Of a stretch of 64,000 nt of DNA, positions 60,661 through 64,000 are shown one piece after another (position 1 is the first letter of the stretch; every line of letters begins with the position of its first letter). The notes beneath the pieces were generated by a model, which ran no database searches, had not been told where the DNA came from, and saw only the letters and a program-made list of their open reading frames with translations. This DNA comes from Photobacterium leiognathi (lineage in GTDB: Bacteria; Pseudomonadota; Gammaproteobacteria; Enterobacterales; Vibrionaceae). Both the position numbers and the translations under genes were made by a program. Location of the stretch: assembly GCF_030685535.1 (NCBI RefSeq), contig NZ_CP131601.1, positions 3,100,001-3,164,000 of the forward strand, in the 5' to 3' direction.

Positions 60661-61487
60661 AGATTAAACTGTCCGTCAAAAACGTGTGCCGCAGGTCCGG
60701 TCATAAATAATGGTTTACCTTCACCAGCCCAACGAATGTGTAAATCACCACCCGGCAGTGATACTTTCACATTTTCATCCAATAAGCCTTGGATTCGACC
60801 AATTGCTACTGCCGCACAAGCACCACTACCACACGCTTGCGTCTCTCCTGCACCACGCTCATATACCCGCAAGCGTACATTGTTGCGATCAAGCACCTGC
60901 ATAAAGCCAGCGTTTACTCGCTCAGGAAAACGTTCATGAGATTCCAGTAATGGGCCCAATGTATCAACATCTGCGGTATCGACATCATCCACAACGGTGA
61001 CACAGTGAGGGTTACCCATGCTCGCTGCGCCACAAAATAGCGTTTGATCACCAGCACGTAAGATATAGGTTTTTTCAGCCTGTTTGGCTTTCATCGGAAT
61101 CTTATTTGGCTCAAAAATCGGCACGCCCATGTTCACTGTCACTTGATTATCGTTTTCAAGTTTCAGGATCATTTTGCCCGCTTTAGTACTGACCGAAATA
61201 TGATACTTATTCGTTAAGCCTTTCATCGAGACAAAACGCGCAAAACAACGAGCACCATTACCACACTGCTCCACTTCACTACCGTCAGCATTGAAGATAC
61301 GGTAATGAAAATCGGTTTCTGGATCGTAAGGCGGCTCAACCACCAATAGCTGATCAAAGCCAATACCACGATGGCGATCCGCTAAGCGGCGGATCGCATC
61401 AGGTGAAAAAAATACATTTTGTGTCACGCAATCGACAACGACAAAGTCATTGCCTAACCCATGCATTTTGGAAAAATTAATCTGCAT
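60657..61487 (-). CDS. dapF: diaminopimelate epimerase
   Basis: Interconverts LL- and meso-diaminopimelate for lysine and peptidoglycan. 276 residues, beginning [19 protein letters not shown]. The two catalytic cysteines are in [13 protein letters not shown] near residue 73 and [13 protein letters not shown] near residue 218. It lies 37 bases downstream of lysA. Confidence 0.97.
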   Translation of the reverse strand: MQINFSKMHGLGNDFVVVDCVTQNVFFSPDAIRRLADRHRGIGFDQLLVVEPPYDPETDFHYRIFNADGSEVEQCGNGARCFARFVSMKGLTNKYHISVSTKAGKMILKLENDNQVTVNMGVPIFEPNKIPMKAKQAEKTYILRAGDQTLFCGAASMGNPHCVTVVDDVDTADVDTLGPLLESHERFPERVNAGFMQVLDRNNVRLRVYERGAGETQACGSGACAAVAIGRIQGLLDENVKVSLPGGDLHIRWAGEGKPLFMTGPAAHVFDGQFNL

Positions 61488-61524
61488 GATGTTCCTTAAT
61501 TTTTATTCTTCGTTGCAGCCATGA

Positions 61525-62776
61525 TCACTCAACAATATGTTCGAGTTGCCACAACTGCGCTAGCGTTTCACGTTCACGTACGAGGTGCACTTGCTCACCA
61601 TCAACCATCACTTCTGCAGCACGGGCACGGGTATTGTAATTTGATGCCATCACAAAACCGTATGCTCCCGCAGAACGCACCGCCAGTAAATCACCTTGCG
61701 CTAAACACAAGCTGCGATCTTTACCAATAAAGTCGCCGGTTTCACAAATAGGCCCAACTAAGTCATACACCTGCGCTTCACCTTGACGAGGAATAACCAG
61801 GCACAATGCCTTGCCACGCAGAATACAATGTCGGGCGGATCAAATCGTTCATTGCCGCATCAACAATGGCAAAGTTCTTATGTTCAGTATGCTTTAGGAA
61901 TTCGACTTTAGTCAGAAGAACACCTGCATTCGCTGCAATTGCACGACCCGGCTCAAAAATAAGCTCTAACTCTGGGTAATTTTCTAAACGCCCCAATAGC
62001 GCTTTGGCATAATCTGCCGGAAGCGGCGGTTGCTCGTCGCTGTACGTCACCCCTAAACCGCCACCAAGATCGAGATGCTCAATGGCAATCCCTTCGGCTT
62101 TTAGCTCATCAACCAGAGCTAATAGGCGATCCGTTGCATCAATAAACGGGGTGATTTCAGTAAGCTGAGAGCCAATATGACAGTCCATCCCCACCACTTT
62201 CAGGTGTGGCAAGCTGTGCGCTAAACGATACACTTCAACCGCTCGCTCAAAGGCAATACCAAACTTGTTATCACGCAGACAGGTTGAAATATAAGGGTGA
62301 GTTTTAGCATCAACATCTGGGTTAATACGCAGTGAGATAGGTGCAATCACACCTAGTTGCTCAGCCACCAGATTAAGACGCTCTAGTTCAGGTTCTGATT
62401 CAACATTGAAACACTTAATACCTAACTCAAGTGCACGTTTCATCTCAGCAGAGGTTTTACCCACACCTGAGAACACCACTTTCGCCGGATCGCCACCAGC
62501 GGCAATCACACGCTCAAGCTCACCTTGCGACACAATATCAAAGCCCGAACCTAAACGAGCTAAGACATTTAGCACGCCAAGGTTAGAGTTTGCTTTTACC
62601 GCATAACAAATAAGGTGAGGCTGCGTTGCAACGGCCTCATCGAAGGCTTTCCAGTGACGCTCTAGCGTTGCACGAGAATACACATAAAGTGGCGTGCCAT
62701 ATTGCTCGGCTAATTGCGCCAATGGCACGTCTTCAGCCCATAGCTGATCGTTTTGTTGGTAATTAAAGTGATCCAA
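61525..62776 (-). pseudogene. lysA: diaminopimelate decarboxylase LysA, split by a +1 frameshift
   Basis: PLP enzyme making lysine from meso-diaminopimelate. Frame 62776-61778 carries the N-terminal 320 residues (HLICYAVKANSNLGVLNVL with the PLP lysine, GMDCHIGSQL, HLDLGGGLGVTY, EPGRAI) and ends in unrelated residues PGYSSSR. Frame 61806-61525 carries the rest ([26 protein letters not shown]). The span is 1252 bases, one more than 417 codons. The junction is an extra G at 61797-61798: CCTGGTT where CCT-GTT is expected. If real, the cell lacks the active-site CETGD region; it could also be a sequencing error. Confidence 0.9.
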
Positions 62777-62846
62777 TGTTTTATCTTCCCTGTTGAGTAG
62801 CTGCTTTCAATTGCCACACTGTTCAATGTCAGTGTTTATTTATCTT

Positions 62847-62963
62847 TTACTTTGTTTGTTCTTGCTGTGGTGCATCTTTCGGCATGTAGAGTGCTCCACT
62901 CTGTCCGCAACCCACTAATGTTACGGTAGCCAACACAAAAATTGCTAATAAACCTTTACGCAT
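62847..62963 (-). CDS. lptM: small lipoprotein LptM (YifL)
   Basis: 38-residue lipoprotein: MRKGLLAIFVLATVTL then the lipobox LVGC (Cys19) and a short tail GQSGALYMPKDAPQQ. E. coli LptM helps correct disulfide maturation of the LPS translocon LptD. Its place upstream of lysA/dapF and divergent from cyaY is conserved (yifL in E. coli). Too short for most gene callers. Confidence 0.88.
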   Translation of the reverse strand: MRKGLLAIFVLATVTLVGCGQSGALYMPKDAPQQEQTK

Positions 62964-63041
62964 AATTCAAAGCCAGTGATTATCAAACCAATGCCCTCTA
63001 TAATCGCACCAAGAACAGGAAAAGCAATAGGACACAATAGG

Positions 63042-63353
63042 ATGAATGACACTGAATTTCACCAATTAGCCGATTTAGCACTAATGCAAATCGAAGAAGG
63101 TATCGATGAATCCGGTGCTGACATTGAGCCAGAGACGACAGGCAATGTACTAACGCTAGAATTTGCTAACCGCAGCCAAATCGTTATTAACCGCCAAGAG
63201 CCGTTACATGAGCTATGGCTAGCATCAAAAACAGGCGGTTACCACTTTAAATATAATGGTAGCGAATGGCGTTGTACCCGCAGTGATGAAGAGCTATTTT
63301 CACTACTAAAACGTGAATGTTCTGTTCACGCAGGTGAAACAGTTGATTGGTAA
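63042..63353 (+). CDS. cyaY: iron-sulfur cluster assembly protein CyaY (frataxin)
   Basis: Bacterial frataxin, an iron-dependent regulator of the IscS/IscU system. The start at 63042 gives 103 residues and the normal N-terminus MNDTEFHQLADLALMQIEE with its acidic first helix; earlier in-frame codons from 62976 are not part of the family. The core LTLEFANRSQIVINRQEPLHELWLASKTGGYHF is the frataxin signature. Divergent from lptM and convergent with cyaA. Confidence 0.95.
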   Translation: MNDTEFHQLADLALMQIEEGIDESGADIEPETTGNVLTLEFANRSQIVINRQEPLHELWLASKTGGYHFKYNGSEWRCTRSDEELFSLLKRECSVHAGETVDW

Positions 63354-63390
63354 TGCCATCAGCCTATGCCACGGCAATAAATACCTATAA

Positions 63391-63419
63391 AAAAAGCCTT
63401 CATGTCGTGAAGGCTTTTT
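63391..63419. terminator. bidirectional terminator between cyaY and cyaA
   Basis: Twelve-pair hairpin AAAAAGCCTTCA-TGTCG-TGAAGGCTTTTT with A and T runs on both strands. Confidence 0.9.
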
Positions 63420-63452
63420 CATTTCAATCGCAGAAACGATCGAATATATGAC

Positions 63453-64000
63453 TTAACTGTTCAGCATACCTGTAGAGTTCGCACCAAGATCCGGCTTTTT
63501 ACGTGGCACTTGCCCACTCTTAAATGGCAATACTTGTAGCTTGCCATCATCGCTATGTACGATGTCGTAGAACTGAGGCAAGTTAAAGTTAATAAAGTTA
63601 GTCGCACTAAAGCGATCTTGCGCCGAAGTATAAAAACGGTTCACGCCATGCACCATCTCATCTTTATTACCACTACACTGACGGTACACTTCCATCTGGT
63701 TGGTTTCATCTAAGATGTAGATGTTGTAGCCCTGCTCACAATCTTCAAAGAAGAATTGAATCAAACCTTCACTGGCGTACGCATCAACAATCTGTGGTGG
63801 ATGCGGCTCATCCATTTTACCCATTACCACATGAGGTACTTCACTGACTTTATTCGATGAAATACAACTGTAAAAATCCACTGGGTTTTCCAAACGTTGC
63901 ACCGATACACCACGACGTTCGAAGAATAAGCCAAAGGTTTCTTCTGCGATACGGATAGCTTTAAATCGACGACGTTTCTCTTCTTCTACTGGCTTTAAAC
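63453..64000 (-). CDS. cyaA: class I adenylate cyclase CyaA (C-terminal part, 5' end outside window)
   Basis: Makes cAMP for CRP regulation. Only the last 182 residues are inside the window; the frame is open to the edge. The segment RFKAIRIAEETFGLFFERRGVSVQRLENPVDFYSCIS and the C-terminal regulatory domain (CEQGYNIYILDETNQMEVY) fit class I cyclases of gammaproteobacteria, and the neighbour cyaY is usual. The catalytic N-terminal half is not visible here. Confidence 0.93.
   Translation of the reverse strand, partial: LKPVEEEKRRRFKAIRIAEETFGLFFERRGVSVQRLENPVDFYSCISSNKVSEVPHVVMGKMDEPHPPQIVDAYASEGLIQFFFEDCEQGYNIYILDETNQMEVYRQCSGNKDEMVHGVNRFYTSAQDRFSATNFINFNLPQFYDIVHSDDGKLQVLPFKSGQVPRKKPDLGANSTGMLNS

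Noticed and set aside
1..64000. Search for tRNA, rRNA, CRISPR, insertion sequences and prophage genes
   Set aside because: None recognised: no repeated spacers, no transposase or phage-type proteins; XerC is the housekeeping recombinase.

Overview
The window is a 64 kb stretch of a gammaproteobacterial chromosome, almost certainly from the family Vibrionaceae and probably Photobacterium or a close relative. This rests on gene content and order: btuB-trmA-yijD/fabR-sthA, nudE-cysQ beside a complete C-to-N type II secretion (eps/gsp) operon, hslR-hslO-pckA, glnA-ntrBC with a DUF4124 gene, yihI-DUF2489-hemN, cytochrome c4/engB/Spot 42/polA/RyhB, and uvrD...yigB-xerC-DUF484-dapF-lysA-lptM / cyaY / cyaA. 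Species cannot be fixed from this sequence alone. Coding density is high and there are no rRNA or tRNA genes, insertion sequences, prophages or CRISPR arrays that I can see.

Layout. 1-7.6 kb: B12 receptor with its cobalamin riboswitch, tRNA methyltransferase, fatty-acid repressor, transhydrogenase, and the nudE-cysQ pair. 7.7-19.0 kb: twelve type II secretion genes on the minus strand, with gspE split by a +1 frameshift inside the Walker A motif. 19.2-27.9 kb: heat-shock genes, PEP carboxykinase, an AsmA-like protein, fabY-dtd-yihY and a DUF2959 lipoprotein. 28-35.3 kb: typA, then the nitrogen regulon core (glnA, DUF4124, ntrB, ntrC) with recognisable sigma-54 and NtrC sites. 35.4-42.0 kb: add, hemN cluster, a methyltransferase, the CsrB RNA, cytochrome c4 and engB. 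42-50.4 kb: an RNA-rich interval with Spot 42, polA, RyhB, a candidate preQ1 riboswitch before yhhQ, a GlmZ-like RNA and recQ. 50.5-58.3 kb: rarD, ggt, uvrD and a four-gene bufferin-type RiPP operon (DUF2282 precursor, DUF692 iron enzyme, DUF2063 partner, DoxX membrane protein). 58.3-64 kb: yigB, xerC, DUF484, dapF, a frameshifted lysA, lptM, cyaY and the 3' end of cyaA.

How the genes work together. The gsp genes encode one secretion machine, with its ATPase interrupted in this sequence. GlnA, NtrB and NtrC form the nitrogen-assimilation circuit, and the binding sites argue for NtrC activation at glnA and NtrC autoregulation at ntrBC. The regulatory RNAs link to carbon storage (CsrB), cAMP-CRP (Spot 42, with cyaA nearby), iron (RyhB) and cell-wall amino sugars (GlmZ-like). 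The buf operon would make a post-translationally modified, exported cysteine peptide of the copper-buffering bufferin type.

The most notable points are the two single-base frameshifts (gspE, lysA), which may be real or sequencing errors, the buf operon, several unannotated regulatory RNAs including one possible new small RNA downstream of Spot 42, and the preQ1-like element.
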